Shown here piece after piece: positions 24,986 to 34,753 of a stretch of 64,000 nt of DNA; position 1 is the first letter of the stretch; each line of letters opens with the position of its first letter. The notes below the pieces were generated by a model. It did no database searches. It had not been told where the DNA came from and saw only the letters and a list, made by a program, of their open reading frames with translations. This DNA is from Saprospiraceae bacterium (GTDB taxonomy: Bacteria > Bacteroidota > Bacteroidia > Chitinophagales > Saprospiraceae), in assembly GCA_022841745.1 (NCBI GenBank), contig JALHQW010000025.1, forward strand, positions 34,776 to 98,775, in the 5' to 3' direction. The position numbers and the translations under genes are program-made.

Positions 24986-26770
24986 ATGAGCCAATTCATA
25001 AAAAACGTTTTTGCATCTTGCCTTGGGGTAGCCTTGGCCTTGTTTGTGTTTTTCTTCGTTGGTATATTTTTCATTACTGCATTGGCCGGTAGCGGTGGCA
25101 AGAAAACAGTTTCGGTAAGTGAAAACTCCGTCTTGCACCTCAGGTTCGACCATCAAGTACCAGAACAAACCAACAATGTCGAATCTTCTGGGTTAGAAGC
25201 CTTCAAAGGTGACGACGTTTTAGGTTTGAACGATGTGCTCAAACTGTTGGAACACGCTGCTGCTGATGACAATATAAAAGGAGTTTATATCAACCCAGAA
25301 GCCGATCTTGGCATGGGGCTGGCAACCGCCGACGCTTACCGAAAGGCGCTCGAAAAATTCAAGGAGAGTGACAAATACATTATTTCAAACTCAAAGTACT
25401 ACTCTCAAGGAGCCTATTATCTCGCCTCTGTTGCAGATCAAGTCTATATCAACCCATTGGGAAGTGTCGATTTTCATGGGTTCTCTGCCATGATTCCTTT
25501 TTTCAAGGACATGCTCGACAAGATTGGGGTGAAAATGGAGGTCTTCTATGCAGGTGATTTCAAGAGTGGCTCGGAGCCATTTCGACTAAATAAAATGACA
25601 GATAACAACCGCTTGCAGATGCGGGAATTCTTGGAGCCAGTTTACCAGAACTTTTTGGCGGACATTGGAAAGTCGAGGAAAATGGACGTTGCAGCACTGA
25701 GAGCGATTGCTGATGGACTTAAAGTAAGAACTGCTGCTGACGCTTTGTCTCTCGGCCTTGTAGATAAGGTAGGCTATGTTGATGAAGTCATAAGCGATTT
25801 CAAGCAGCGGTTTGGTTTAAAAGATACGGACAAAATCAATGTCATCACCTTGGAAGACTATGCCATGGGAGTAACCTTGAAAAAGGATTTCAAGACGAAG
25901 GAAAGGATTGCGTTGGTCTATGCGGAAGGCGATATCCTGATGAACGAGGGCCCCCGTGGTTCCATCGTTGACCAGAAATATGTTAAAATGCTTCGAGAGA
26001 TAAGGGAAGACGAGAAAATAAAGGCCGTTGTGCTTCGTGTAAATTCCGGCGGGGGAAGTGCGATTGCATCCGAAAATATTTGGCGGGAACTGGAGTTAAT
26101 CAAGAAAGCAGGCAAAAAAATAGTGGTTTCGATGGGAGACTATGCTGCCTCTGGTGGCTACTACATTGCCTGTAATGCAGATAAAATCATTGCTGAGCCA
26201 AACACCTTGACAGGTTCGATTGGTGTTTTCAGCATGATGCCGAATGCCTCCAAAATGTTTGACGAAAAATTGGGCATACACTGGGACACCGTAAAAACAA
26301 CCAAGTATAGTACAGGTGTAAACCCATTTTATGACGTAACTCCACTTGAAGCCGAGCAGCTACAATACTCTACACAAGCGATTTATGAGATTTTTCTCCA
26401 GCGGGTTGCTGATGGGCGGGATATGGCCAGGGACAGTGTGCACAATATTGCCCAAGGGCGGGTATGGATTGCGGAAAAAGCCATTAAAATCGGCTTGGTT
26501 GATGAAGTTGGAGGTATCGAGCTTGCGTTGTCAACCGCCGCCGAACTTGCAGGCCTCGAAAAGTACCGATTGATGGAATACCCACGCCAACCTGACCCTA
26601 TGCAAGAACTAATTGCCGAACTGACAGGGGAGGGTGGTGATAAAGGCATTCGTGGAAAAGCTGTTGAAGAAGAACTCAACGAGATTTACCCGAACTACAA
26701 AACCTTAAAGAAGTGGGTGAAAATGGAAGGTGTCCAGGCAAGATTGCCATTTATAATCCCTTTCAAATGA
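24986..26770 (+). CDS. sppA: Signal peptide peptidase SppA, 67K type (S49)
   Basis: 594 residues with an N-terminal membrane anchor (residues about 10-32). Two tandem S49 domains: the N-terminal one supplies the catalytic Lys in YAGDFKSGSEPF and the C-terminal one the nucleophile Ser in GDYAASGGYYIACNADKI. RVNSGGGSAIASENIW and NTLTGSIGVFSMMPN are further family motifs. It degrades leftover signal peptides in the membrane. A bidirectional terminator follows. Confidence 0.96.
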   Translation: MSQFIKNVFASCLGVALALFVFFFVGIFFITALAGSGGKKTVSVSENSVLHLRFDHQVPEQTNNVESSGLEAFKGDDVLGLNDVLKLLEHAAADDNIKGVYINPEADLGMGLATADAYRKALEKFKESDKYIISNSKYYSQGAYYLASVADQVYINPLGSVDFHGFSAMIPFFKDMLDKIGVKMEVFYAGDFKSGSEPFRLNKMTDNNRLQMREFLEPVYQNFLADIGKSRKMDVAALRAIADGLKVRTAADALSLGLVDKVGYVDEVISDFKQRFGLKDTDKINVITLEDYAMGVTLKKDFKTKERIALVYAEGDILMNEGPRGSIVDQKYVKMLREIREDEKIKAVVLRVNSGGGSAIASENIWRELELIKKAGKKIVVSMGDYAASGGYYIACNADKIIAEPNTLTGSIGVFSMMPNASKMFDEKLGIHWDTVKTTKYSTGVNPFYDVTPLEAEQLQYSTQAIYEIFLQRVADGRDMARDSVHNIAQGRVWIAEKAIKIGLVDEVGGIELALSTAAELAGLEKYRLMEYPRQPDPMQELIAELTGEGGDKGIRGKAVEEELNEIYPNYKTLKKWVKMEGVQARLPFIIPFK

Positions 26771-26807
26771 AATAAGGGCAACCATATAAAAGGGGTAGGA
26801 GCAAAAA

Positions 26808-26850
26808 AAACTTGCCTTGACAATTTGATTGTCAAGGCAAGTTTCATTTT
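26808..26850. terminator. Bidirectional terminator between convergent sppA and the SpoU gene
   Basis: A 16-bp perfect stem AAACTTGCCTTGACAA / TTGTCAAGGCAAGTTT with an A-run before and T-rich tail after. The right arm abuts the stop of the minus-strand gene at 26844. Confidence 0.92.
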
Positions 26851-27605
26851 AGGCTTGGCGCAAAAAAAGCGCAGAGTATCCCTGTCGCTACCGCAACGTT
26901 AAGCGATTCGGCACCGCCGCCGATGCCCCTCGGAATACTGATTTTATGTTTGATTTGCTGCTGGATTTCAAGTGAGAGTCCCTTGCTTTCATTCCCCAAA
27001 ACTAGAATGGCTGGCGTAGAAAATTCGCCTTCATGAATGGAAACCCCCTCCAACATTGCCCCATAACTGGGCAAACTGGGAAACTTCGAAACCAAATCGG
27101 AAAAGCTGATTTCCATGCTATTTACCCTTAAAAAGGCTCCCATGCTGGCTTGAACGACTTTTGGATTGTAAAACTCAACACTGCCAGGTGAACAGAACAC
27201 CCATTGTATGCCAAACCAATCGGCAATACGTAAAATGGTTCCGAAATTGCCAGGATCCCTAATGTCTTCCAAGAAAAGCGTAAGTCCATTCTCAACCGTG
27301 TTTTCATTGAAATTTTGGTCAGGTTGGTTTACTACCAGAAGAACTTGGTTGGGGGTGGTCAGGAGCGATATTTTTTTTAGTTCACGCTCCTCTACCGCTA
27401 GTACATTCATTTTGTCATAAATCAACCCCTTGTTATCAAGCACCCATTGCTGGCTTGCAACGACCATATTCACCTCCAATTTTTTTGACTCCAACACTTC
27501 CTTGGCCAATTTTACGCCCTCCACAATGAATTTGTGGTACTTTTGACGATACTTCCTTTCATGCAAGGATTTGATAAACTTTAACTGATTGATGGATAAT
27601 TTCAT
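26844..27605 (-). CDS. SpoU/TrmH family RNA 2'-O-methyltransferase
   Basis: 253 residues. The N-terminal RNA-binding part (FIKSLHERKYRQKYHKFIVEGVKLAKEVLES) is the SpoU substrate-binding domain. The C-terminal SPOUT knot carries the motifs LEDIRDPGNFGTILRIADWFG (motif 1, with Asn and Arg), ILVLGNESKGLS (motif 2) and ISIPRGIGGGAESLNVAVATGILC (motif 3). It methylates rRNA or tRNA ribose; target not determinable. Note IPRG-GGAESLN, where the usual form is IPMxGxxESLN. Confidence 0.93.
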   Translation of the reverse strand: MKLSINQLKFIKSLHERKYRQKYHKFIVEGVKLAKEVLESKKLEVNMVVASQQWVLDNKGLIYDKMNVLAVEERELKKISLLTTPNQVLLVVNQPDQNFNENTVENGLTLFLEDIRDPGNFGTILRIADWFGIQWVFCSPGSVEFYNPKVVQASMGAFLRVNSMEISFSDLVSKFPSLPSYGAMLEGVSIHEGEFSTPAILVLGNESKGLSLEIQQQIKHKISIPRGIGGGAESLNVAVATGILCAFFAPSLK

Positions 27606-27643
27606 CTGGATTCTGCTGTTTTAGTTGAATAGTACCAAACTCT

Positions 27644-30139
27644 ATGATACCATTTCGACGCTACCCTTTTTCATTTTTAGCTGTTGCCACATTAATCCTC
27701 TTTTGTGGCTGCAATACTACCCAGTTTCTGGACAAATCGAAAGGAGAGCAGTACCTCCACAAGAATAATATCAAGTTGGATGAATCAAATGGGCGCATCA
27801 AAAACAAGTCGAGTTTGGTTTCTGAACTATCGAATCTCTATGTGGAAAGAGAGAACAAGAAGATGTTCAGAATTCCTCGCCAGTATTTTTACTACGTTGC
27901 CCAAGATACTTTTGACAAGTCAAAAATCGGCTTGGCGTTTTGCCGGTGGCTTCGAAACAGAGGGGAAGACCCCGTTTTTGTGGATACCATCTCTGCTAAC
28001 GGATCAGCGACTGCAATGGAGTCCTACCTTGTAACAAGGGGCTATTTTTATGCAGAAGTTGATTATAAAATAAAGTCAAACCGTGATAGTACGAAGGCAA
28101 CTGTGACCTATTTGGTTCACCCAGATCATCGCTATTATATTGATTCTTTGGAGTACCAATCCCAGGATACCGCAGTTTTGAGGCTGCTATTGGCCTCCTC
28201 AGATAATTCCTTGTTGAAGAAAGGAAACCCGGTTGACGTAAAATTGTATGACCAAGAAGTTGCTAGGATTACCAAAATGCTTCGTGACAATGGGTATGCA
28301 TATTTCTATCCACAGAACATTTCCAATTTGGAGGGTTTTGACAGCTCAAATGTTAAGCGGACTGTCAGTATCAGGATGAAAGTGCTTCCTCCCCAAAACA
28401 AACCTTTTCATCAAAAATTCACAGTCGGGAATATTTATATCTATCCAAACTATGATCCGAATGTTCAAGGAATCAAACCTGATACGCTGATAGATGGGCT
28501 ATTTTTTGGTACAGGTGGCAAGCCTTTTACTGTTAAACCACGCACCTTGGCCAATTCCATTTACCTAAGACCGGGGGAGGTTTATAGCCAAGAAGCCTTC
28601 GATAATTCAGTGCGGCAATTAGGGTCGTTAGGGGTCTTCAGGACTCCTAAGGTGGTGACCAATGTAGATACTGCCCTAAGTAAAGGCATCATGGATTTTT
28701 CCATTTATTTGATAAGCAATAAGAAATGGGAGCTGGAAGGTACAGTAAACGGAAACTTGACTGAACGGTCGGCAGCTATATTGGGCAGGCGACTCCTGAT
28801 TGGCCCAAGTGGTATTATCTCTTTGAAGAATCGGAATTTCTTGAGAGGAGCGGAATTGTTTATTTCAAGCCTCAACCTTGGTGCAGAGTTGAATGTATTG
28901 GACAAGAAGGCGAATTTCTTGAATTCCCTTGATTTTAACATGCAGAATAGCCTGCTTTTCCCAAGGTTCACAGACTACCTAGGGATATGGAAACGGCTAC
29001 GAAAATGGGGTGTCACAGGGCCAACTTTCAACAAGAATCTTCGGCAAAAAGCCACCAGCCGCTTCACTGCAGGCTACAACTATCTGTTACTTCTGGGCAA
29101 TTACGAGCTGCATTTCTCGAACATCTCTTTTGGTTATGATGTACCGGTATCGGTCAATCACCGGGTTTCTTTCAACCATTTTGGCGTTGACGTGCTTGGG
29201 CGGAAAGTCATTGACAGTTCACTATTTGACCTGATATTAAAAGCGCAACCTGCACTTAATGCAAGTTTTTCGCCACAGTTCATCACAGGAGCTTTCTTAA
29301 AGGACATTAACTTCGTTTATACAAGTGCGCCAAAACCAGCGGGTACTTCTTGGTATTTCAGGGGCTATTTCGATATGTCTGGCGTCGAAGCAATGGCTAT
29401 AAATGCTCTTTACAATAGGGCTTTTGACAAGGACGTAAGTTTTAAGGTTGGGGAACTTGACTTTTCCCATTATGTGAAACTGGAACTTGATAGTAGGCGC
29501 AACTGGCAATTTACCACCAATCGAAGTCTTACCACAAGGTTGAACCTTGGTGCAGCTGCCCCATTTTACAAGTCAGGCAATGTTCCCTATATCAAGCAGT
29601 TCTTTGTTGGCGGCCCTTCCAGCATTAGGGGTTGGTACATCCGTGAGCTCGGGCCAGGATTGTACCGAGATACTAAAACAACCGCCGAAAATCGAAACCT
29701 TTTCTACCAAGCGGGGGACTTAAAAATGGAATTCAACCTTGAATACCGTTTCTTGATGTCAAAACCATTTGGCATGTTCAATTTTTACGGGGCAGTCTTT
29801 TTGGACGGCGGCAATATTTGGACGATGAAGAAGGATACTTCAAGGGTTGGCTCCCAAATTGCGGCGAAACGAGCGTACGACGAGAAAGGCATTATCATTC
29901 AAGACCATTTCATGAGGGAAATTGCGCTATCTGTGGGTTATGGCTTCAGATTTGACATTTCTTATACCGTGGTTCGGTTTGACCTTGGCACGCCCATCCG
30001 TAACAATTACCCAGACCCTGACCGTAATAACAGCTATTTTATTGATCGTAAAACTTGGGAGATAAACAAAATTGGAGATGTCTGGAGCAGATTTATAGAT
30101 AACACGAGTTTTCAATTGGCTATTGGCTATCCTTTTTAA
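27644..30139 (+). CDS. tamL: TamL-type BamA/TamA (Omp85) outer-membrane lipoprotein
   Basis: 831 residues. The signal peptide ends in FCGC (Cys24 region), making it a lipoprotein, which distinguishes the Bacteroidota TamL form from TamA. POTRA-like segments cover about residues 40-340 (YFYAEVDYKIKSNRDSTKATVTYLVHPDHRYYIDSLEY is one). The C-terminal barrel contains FFVGGPSSIRGWYIRELGPG, the Omp85 (V/I)RG(F/Y) lid motif, and EFNLEYRFLMSKPFG; it ends in FQLAIGYPF with a terminal aromatic. It likely works with a TamB protein in envelope lipid or protein transport. TamB is not in the neighbourhood. Confidence 0.9.
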   Translation: MIPFRRYPFSFLAVATLILFCGCNTTQFLDKSKGEQYLHKNNIKLDESNGRIKNKSSLVSELSNLYVERENKKMFRIPRQYFYYVAQDTFDKSKIGLAFCRWLRNRGEDPVFVDTISANGSATAMESYLVTRGYFYAEVDYKIKSNRDSTKATVTYLVHPDHRYYIDSLEYQSQDTAVLRLLLASSDNSLLKKGNPVDVKLYDQEVARITKMLRDNGYAYFYPQNISNLEGFDSSNVKRTVSIRMKVLPPQNKPFHQKFTVGNIYIYPNYDPNVQGIKPDTLIDGLFFGTGGKPFTVKPRTLANSIYLRPGEVYSQEAFDNSVRQLGSLGVFRTPKVVTNVDTALSKGIMDFSIYLISNKKWELEGTVNGNLTERSAAILGRRLLIGPSGIISLKNRNFLRGAELFISSLNLGAELNVLDKKANFLNSLDFNMQNSLLFPRFTDYLGIWKRLRKWGVTGPTFNKNLRQKATSRFTAGYNYLLLLGNYELHFSNISFGYDVPVSVNHRVSFNHFGVDVLGRKVIDSSLFDLILKAQPALNASFSPQFITGAFLKDINFVYTSAPKPAGTSWYFRGYFDMSGVEAMAINALYNRAFDKDVSFKVGELDFSHYVKLELDSRRNWQFTTNRSLTTRLNLGAAAPFYKSGNVPYIKQFFVGGPSSIRGWYIRELGPGLYRDTKTTAENRNLFYQAGDLKMEFNLEYRFLMSKPFGMFNFYGAVFLDGGNIWTMKKDTSRVGSQIAAKRAYDEKGIIIQDHFMREIALSVGYGFRFDISYTVVRFDLGTPIRNNYPDPDRNNSYFIDRKTWEINKIGDVWSRFIDNTSFQLAIGYPF

Positions 30140-30235
30140 TTCGGTAGTGAGCAAATCAATTGCATTGCAAATAAATGCAGCGAACCCTTTTAAGTTGTTG
30201 CATTCTATAGGTGGTTTAACCTCCGTCCAAGTTTT

Positions 30236-31102
30236 TTAAAATAGAAAAAGGTCAGTGATGATTAACCCACAGCTTACCAAACTTGCAATGCCATTTGTTG
30301 TGAAAAAAGCGAGGTTAACCCTGCTGAGGTCATTGGGCTTGACAAGGGTATGCTGATAAAACAACAGTCCGCAAAAAATGCCGGTTGCCAAAACGCTTAA
30401 CAGCCCAATATCCTGTATTTCCTTGAATGCATGCCAGGTTGCAAGGATAAACACAACCCCACAAGCTAAGTGCAATACTTCAGACAACCGCAACGCCTTG
30501 GCCTTACCCAAATAGGCGGGCATCGAATTAAGTTTATTGGCTTGGTCAAAAGTCTCATCCTGCAGGGCATAGATGATGTCGAAGCCAGAGACCCATAAAA
30601 AAACAGCGATTGCATATAAAATGGGCAACAAGTCAAAATTCCCAGCTATAGCCAAATAACCTCCTAGCGGCGCCAATGCCAATCCAATTCCAAGCACGAA
30701 ATGGCAAAACGGCGTAAACCGTTTCGTATAGCTATAACCCAATACCACTGCCAAGGCAACTGGACTTAGGTAAAAACAAGCTTTGTTGATGAAAAAAGTA
30801 GCGACAACAAAGACTAACGCATTGACGATGGTAAATAACAGGGCGGATTTTGGGCTGACAACCCCCGCAGGTATTTCACGAACAGCAGTCCTTGGGTTTT
30901 GGGCATCGAATTCACGGTCAATATACCGATTGAAGGCCATCGCAGCATTGCGGGCTGTAACCATACAAATCACTATCAGTGCGAATAGCTTCCAACTGAC
31001 TTCCCCCATGCCATTTTTCACAGCCAGAGAGAACCCAAGCAAGGCAAATGGCATGGCGAAAATCGTGTGGCTAAATTTTACTAAAGATAGGTAATTCTTC
31101 AA
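30236..31102 (-). CDS. UbiA-like prenyltransferase (4-hydroxybenzoate polyprenyltransferase family)
   Basis: 288 residues, polytopic. The first Asp motif is NAAMAFNRYIDREFDAQNPRT (NxxxDxxxD) and the second DIIYALQDETFDQANKLNSMP. It attaches a polyprenyl chain to an aromatic acceptor. This subgroup is annotated UbiA-like in Bacteroidota, which make menaquinone; with MqnD at 61508 in this window, a role as the futalosine-pathway prenyltransferase (MqnP) is an attractive inference. Lies downstream of the polysaccharide genes with a 48-bp gap. Confidence 0.88.
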   Translation of the reverse strand: MKNYLSLVKFSHTIFAMPFALLGFSLAVKNGMGEVSWKLFALIVICMVTARNAAMAFNRYIDREFDAQNPRTAVREIPAGVVSPKSALLFTIVNALVFVVATFFINKACFYLSPVALAVVLGYSYTKRFTPFCHFVLGIGLALAPLGGYLAIAGNFDLLPILYAIAVFLWVSGFDIIYALQDETFDQANKLNSMPAYLGKAKALRLSEVLHLACGVVFILATWHAFKEIQDIGLLSVLATGIFCGLLFYQHTLVKPNDLSRVNLAFFTTNGIASLVSCGLIITDLFLF

Positions 31103-31150
31103 ATCAGTTGATTTTTGGCCGCAATTTTACGACAATTCAACAGATGAGCC

Positions 31151-32038
31151 TCAATTGGGTTTTGCTTGGATAACACCATCTGCAACCAACCGGTCTATGT
31201 AAAACTTGGCGCCTACCTTGTTCACGTGTTGGTAATCACCAAATGCCTCCGTTGCTTGGACGGCATTGGTATATCTCCTTACAGTTACGCCGGCGGTGCG
31301 TTGTACATCCATGACCAGCGTATCCAAATTGACGATTTTAGGCACGAAGTCAGGATAGTAAGGATTGACGACCAACTCAACTTTAGTCCCTTTTTGTTGG
31401 GCATATTTTACCATATTGGCCAAGTGGCCAAGCATTTTATGGTCATAATGGAACCTTATCGGGGCATGGTTGCCAACATTGGCGACCATCTCAGGAGAAA
31501 TAACCCGGTCGAGCAGCCAGTCTTTGTCCGATTTTTTCCAATAAAAAAAACAGCGTTGAAACACCTCGCTGTTGTGGCGGTAAAGGTGACTGAGCTTGCC
31601 CGCATAATAATCGTTCGTGAATTTTTCTTTCAACAAGTTGGAAAGTCGTCCCGAAAAAGGGGTGTAGTGGTTGAACTGGTAGGCCAATTTGTTGTCCATG
31701 CGGACACTATCCATCAGCGACAAATCCAGCATCAAAACCTTTGGGGCCTTATGGCGGTCGAGGTAGTCTTGGGTGAGCAACGACGCCAGTTCTATGGGCA
31801 TGCCGTTGTAGCTGAGGTTGGCGGTTCGGAGGCCAGTTATCTCCTCGGCATAGGGTTGGAAGAACGAAAGCCCCCTCGAATTGCCCATGAAAAGCACATC
31901 TGCCTCTTCGTTCCCATTGTACAAACGGGAGTAGCGGAATTGGCTTTCCTTCGTGATTTTTCCAAGCAGCCAGCCACCAGCCCTGTCAACCAACAGAGCC
32001 AATGCGATGGTGGCGAATACCCAGTAAGATTTTTTCAT
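31151..32038 (-). CDS. SGNH-fold membrane-anchored protein, partner of the MBOAT acyltransferase
   Basis: 295 residues with an N-terminal membrane anchor (YWVFATIALALLVDRAGG). VLFMGNSRGLSFF contains the GNS(R) block I of SGNH-like proteins, with Ser as candidate nucleophile, and a later YQHVNKVGAKFY carries a candidate catalytic His. It starts only 9 bp after the MBOAT gene. In alginate- and DltD-type systems such a protein takes the acyl group from the membrane acyltransferase and transfers it to an extracytoplasmic polymer. That role is inferred from context. Confidence 0.8.
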   Translation of the reverse strand: MKKSYWVFATIALALLVDRAGGWLLGKITKESQFRYSRLYNGNEEADVLFMGNSRGLSFFQPYAEEITGLRTANLSYNGMPIELASLLTQDYLDRHKAPKVLMLDLSLMDSVRMDNKLAYQFNHYTPFSGRLSNLLKEKFTNDYYAGKLSHLYRHNSEVFQRCFFYWKKSDKDWLLDRVISPEMVANVGNHAPIRFHYDHKMLGHLANMVKYAQQKGTKVELVVNPYYPDFVPKIVNLDTLVMDVQRTAGVTVRRYTNAVQATEAFGDYQHVNKVGAKFYIDRLVADGVIQAKPN

Positions 32039-32047
32039 TGCTTAGTT

Positions 32048-33667
32048 TTAGAACTGGAAGTAAATGAATGCCCCACTGCCAAACGTTCCGAAAAACACTA
32101 TCAATAGGAGTAAAGTCGCATAGGCAGCGATTCGAAAAGATGGATTTCTGTATGCAATTCCGTTCCAATTCATTTTAATGTCCGAAATCTCCACCGCAAG
32201 CAGTATCCCAATCAACAAGAACCCTTTCATTACCATAAACTTGTTCATCACGTTTACGAAACTGAAACCTTCAAACCCGGCAATACCGCTGATGACATCT
32301 GAGGCTTTGCTAAAGCTGCTCGCTCGGAAGAAAATCCAAGCAAGGCAGGTGAAGAAAAAAGTAAGTGCAATATTGATGCTTAACTTCAAGAATCCTGGGA
32401 AGCGCAGACCGTTCATCAATGTCCCAAACGGCTTTCCAAGCAGCCGTTGACCGATGAGGTACATCCCATGGAGTAATCCCCAAAAGACAAATGTCCAATT
32501 GGCCCCGTGCCAGAGGCCTCCAAGGAGCATGGTCAGCATATTGTTCTTATAGGTAGCCAAATTACCGTGGCGGTTTCCACCAAGTGGGATATAGAGGTAG
32601 TCACGCAACCAACTTGACAGTGAAATATGCCAACGAGACCAGAATTCACTGAAATTTTGACTGAAATAAGGCTTCTTGAAATTCTCCATGAAGTCGAAGC
32701 CAAGGATTCGGGCAAAACCGATAGCAATATCGCTATACCCCGAAAAGTCACAGTAAATCTGGAAGGCATAGAAGAACACCCCGATGAGGAGGTTGATACT
32801 GGTAAATGCATTTGGCTCCGCAAAAGTCTGATCAACGAACGGCGCCAAGGAATCGGCTACCACGCATTTTTTGAAAAACCCCCAAAGTACCCTTCCTGTG
32901 CCGGTGATGATTCTATCCCAATGGAAATCGTGGTCTTTTTGGAACTGGGGTAAAAAATCTGCCGCCCGTACAATTGGACCTGCCACCAGTTGCGGCCAAA
33001 AAGCAACAAAAGTGGCGAATTTCAGGTAGTTAAGTTCTGGCTCCAGGTGCTTGCGGTACACGTCAATGGTGTAGCTCATGCTTTGAAAAGTATAGAACGA
33101 AATACCAACTGGTAGGATGATGTTCAATGTATTCCACGAAGCACTGACCCCAAATTGATTCATTAGGTTGGCAAACGAATCGGAGAAGAAGTTGAAATAC
33201 TTGAAAAAGCCCAAAAAACCAAGATTAAGCACCATGCTCACCACCATCATTCGGTATCCTCGATTGTTCTGATTGGACACCTTGTCGGTTAGAAACATAA
33301 CTAAAAATGCAAGCCATAAACCAATAGTAGGGAACCACCAATAATCAAGATAGGGTAGGCTGGCGTAGAAATTTGCCGAAAGGAAGTTCATAACAAGGCA
33401 TAGCATCGCCATAAGCACCCCGTAGCCAAAAACATGTGTCCATGTATTTTGCTTGCGCAACAAGCTTGCGTCACGGATGAACGCCCCAAGGTAATAGTCA
33501 ATGAAAGTGGATAGGGATATCAGCGTCAGAAAGCGCCAATCCCACCAACCATAAAAAACATAGCTGGCAATGAGGCTGAGCCAAAGCCGGGGATTGCCCT
33601 TCAAGGCAAAATAAATGGGCACAAACAGGGCAATGAATGCCCAAAATGTAAGGCTGTTGAAAATCAT
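32048..33667 (-). CDS. MBOAT family O-acyltransferase (AlgI-like)
   Basis: 539 residues with about ten membrane spans. AlgI/DltB-type motifs are VGISFYTFQSMSYTIDVYRK, FWPQLVAGPIVRAADFLPQF, FCDFSGYSDIAIG, RWHISLSSWLRDYLYIPLGG and MLLGGLWHGANWTFVFWG, the last with the invariant His. It moves acyl (usually acetyl) groups across the membrane for polysaccharide modification. Sits between the GDSL esterase and SGNH genes in a tight run, so this looks like an O-acetylation module of the adjacent glycan cluster. Confidence 0.94.
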   Translation of the reverse strand: MIFNSLTFWAFIALFVPIYFALKGNPRLWLSLIASYVFYGWWDWRFLTLISLSTFIDYYLGAFIRDASLLRKQNTWTHVFGYGVLMAMLCLVMNFLSANFYASLPYLDYWWFPTIGLWLAFLVMFLTDKVSNQNNRGYRMMVVSMVLNLGFLGFFKYFNFFSDSFANLMNQFGVSASWNTLNIILPVGISFYTFQSMSYTIDVYRKHLEPELNYLKFATFVAFWPQLVAGPIVRAADFLPQFQKDHDFHWDRIITGTGRVLWGFFKKCVVADSLAPFVDQTFAEPNAFTSINLLIGVFFYAFQIYCDFSGYSDIAIGFARILGFDFMENFKKPYFSQNFSEFWSRWHISLSSWLRDYLYIPLGGNRHGNLATYKNNMLTMLLGGLWHGANWTFVFWGLLHGMYLIGQRLLGKPFGTLMNGLRFPGFLKLSINIALTFFFTCLAWIFFRASSFSKASDVISGIAGFEGFSFVNVMNKFMVMKGFLLIGILLAVEISDIKMNWNGIAYRNPSFRIAAYATLLLLIVFFGTFGSGAFIYFQF

Positions 33668-33692
33668 AGATTTCTCATAGTTGACCGCCCTT

Positions 33693-34391
33693 TCACTGGG
33701 TTAATAAAGGTCGGATTTCAGCCGCCCACTTCTTGTAGGCCGCTCCATTGATGTGGATGCCGTCAAGGGTATATGCAGCATCCAAATTTCCGTCCAAATC
33801 TTTCAGCAAGCTGTTCACGTCCACAAAAATCAGGTTTTTTGCTTGCGCAAAAGCCTTGATTTTTTCATTTAATGCAGCTATGTCCTCATTGTCAATCGCA
33901 GTTGGGCTGACGATATTGTTCACGGGCAAGACTGATTGAAGGTACAATTTCGTGCTGGGGGATTTTGACAAAATCTCGTTAACTAGCCGCTCGTATTTTG
34001 GCCAGACTTTGGCAGGAGCATGGAAAGCCAGGTCGTTTACACCTGCCATTAGAAACAGTTTCGAAGGCTTGTGGCGAATCACTTCGTCAAGGCGTTCCTG
34101 CATCCCTTCACAATGGTCGCCGGGGATGCCCCGGTTGATGACATTCGGGTTGTTGAGCAACTCAGGCCATTCGCCCCAAGCAGTTATGCTGTTGCCGAGC
34201 ATGACAATGGTGCTGTCGTTAGGAGGTAGCATTTCGAACAGGTTTTTGCGATGGTCGTAGGTTTTTTCGATGCCCCGGCTGTTGATTTTTGCCCAGAGGT
34301 TACGCCAGCCGCCGTATTTGTGGAGGGCGAAAAACAGTCCTGCAATGAGCAAGATGTTGATTGCCAAGGAGAAATAGGTTAAAGGCTTCAT
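33693..34391 (-). CDS. GDSL/SGNH-type lipase or acylhydrolase
   Basis: 232 residues with an N-terminal signal anchor (YFSLAINILLIAGLFFALHKY). Block I IVMLGNSITAWGEW (Ser nucleophile), block III LMAGVNDLAFH (Gly-Asn region) and block V LDGIHINGAAYKKWA (Asp and His) are all visible. It is periplasmic and probably a carbohydrate esterase or acyltransferase acting on the glycan of this locus. Its start overlaps the preceding stop in a TAATG junction at 34391, implying translational coupling. Confidence 0.88.
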   Translation of the reverse strand: MKPLTYFSLAINILLIAGLFFALHKYGGWRNLWAKINSRGIEKTYDHRKNLFEMLPPNDSTIVMLGNSITAWGEWPELLNNPNVINRGIPGDHCEGMQERLDEVIRHKPSKLFLMAGVNDLAFHAPAKVWPKYERLVNEILSKSPSTKLYLQSVLPVNNIVSPTAIDNEDIAALNEKIKAFAQAKNLIFVDVNSLLKDLDGNLDAAYTLDGIHINGAAYKKWAAEIRPLLTQ

Positions 34392-34741
34392 TAGTTGCTT
34401 TGCGCTTTTAACCCTTGTACTGTTTCAAACGCCGATGCCACTGGAAACTCCACGGCACCCCGCTTCAGCATCCTCTCAGCATAAAAATGAAGTAGCCCAA
34501 ACAACTTCTCTGCTGACTGCCACTCCCCGTCAGCGCTGCGCCACCAGCTCAATAGCCGGTGGTGAAACTCGTTCAATAGGCTGATTTCTGAGAGCTTTTC
34601 GTCAGCCGTCAGGTCTTCGTTTTCCATCATCACCCGGATGGAGATGGTCAGGTTCACGGATACGAGGCGGTGAAAATGGGCCTTGGTGGCTTCGTCCCAA
34701 GCGTTAATGATGGCTATCGTTTCTTCGGCGGAGTATTGCAT
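34391..34741 (-). CDS. Hypothetical protein (116 aa) coupled to the GDSL gene
   Basis: Predicted all-helical, acidic and without a signal peptide: SAEETIAIINAWDEATKAHFHRLVSVN, then a long central helix and a Trp-rich stretch (RLLSWWRSADGEW). It is placed 12 bp after the first GT2 gene and overlaps the GDSL start by one base, so it is co-translated with polysaccharide genes. I recognise no family. It may be a cytosolic accessory or regulator of the glycan pathway; that is a guess from position only. Confidence 0.7.
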   Translation of the reverse strand: MQYSAEETIAIINAWDEATKAHFHRLVSVNLTISIRVMMENEDLTADEKLSEISLLNEFHHRLLSWWRSADGEWQSAEKLFGLLHFYAERMLKRGAVEFPVASAFETVQGLKAQSN

Positions 34742-34753
34742 GTTTAAATCGGT

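Noticed and set aside
31166..32107. 313-codon plus-strand ORF
   Set aside because: It is antisense to the SGNH protein gene, which has coherent motifs and sits in a tight operon; the antisense translation resembles nothing.
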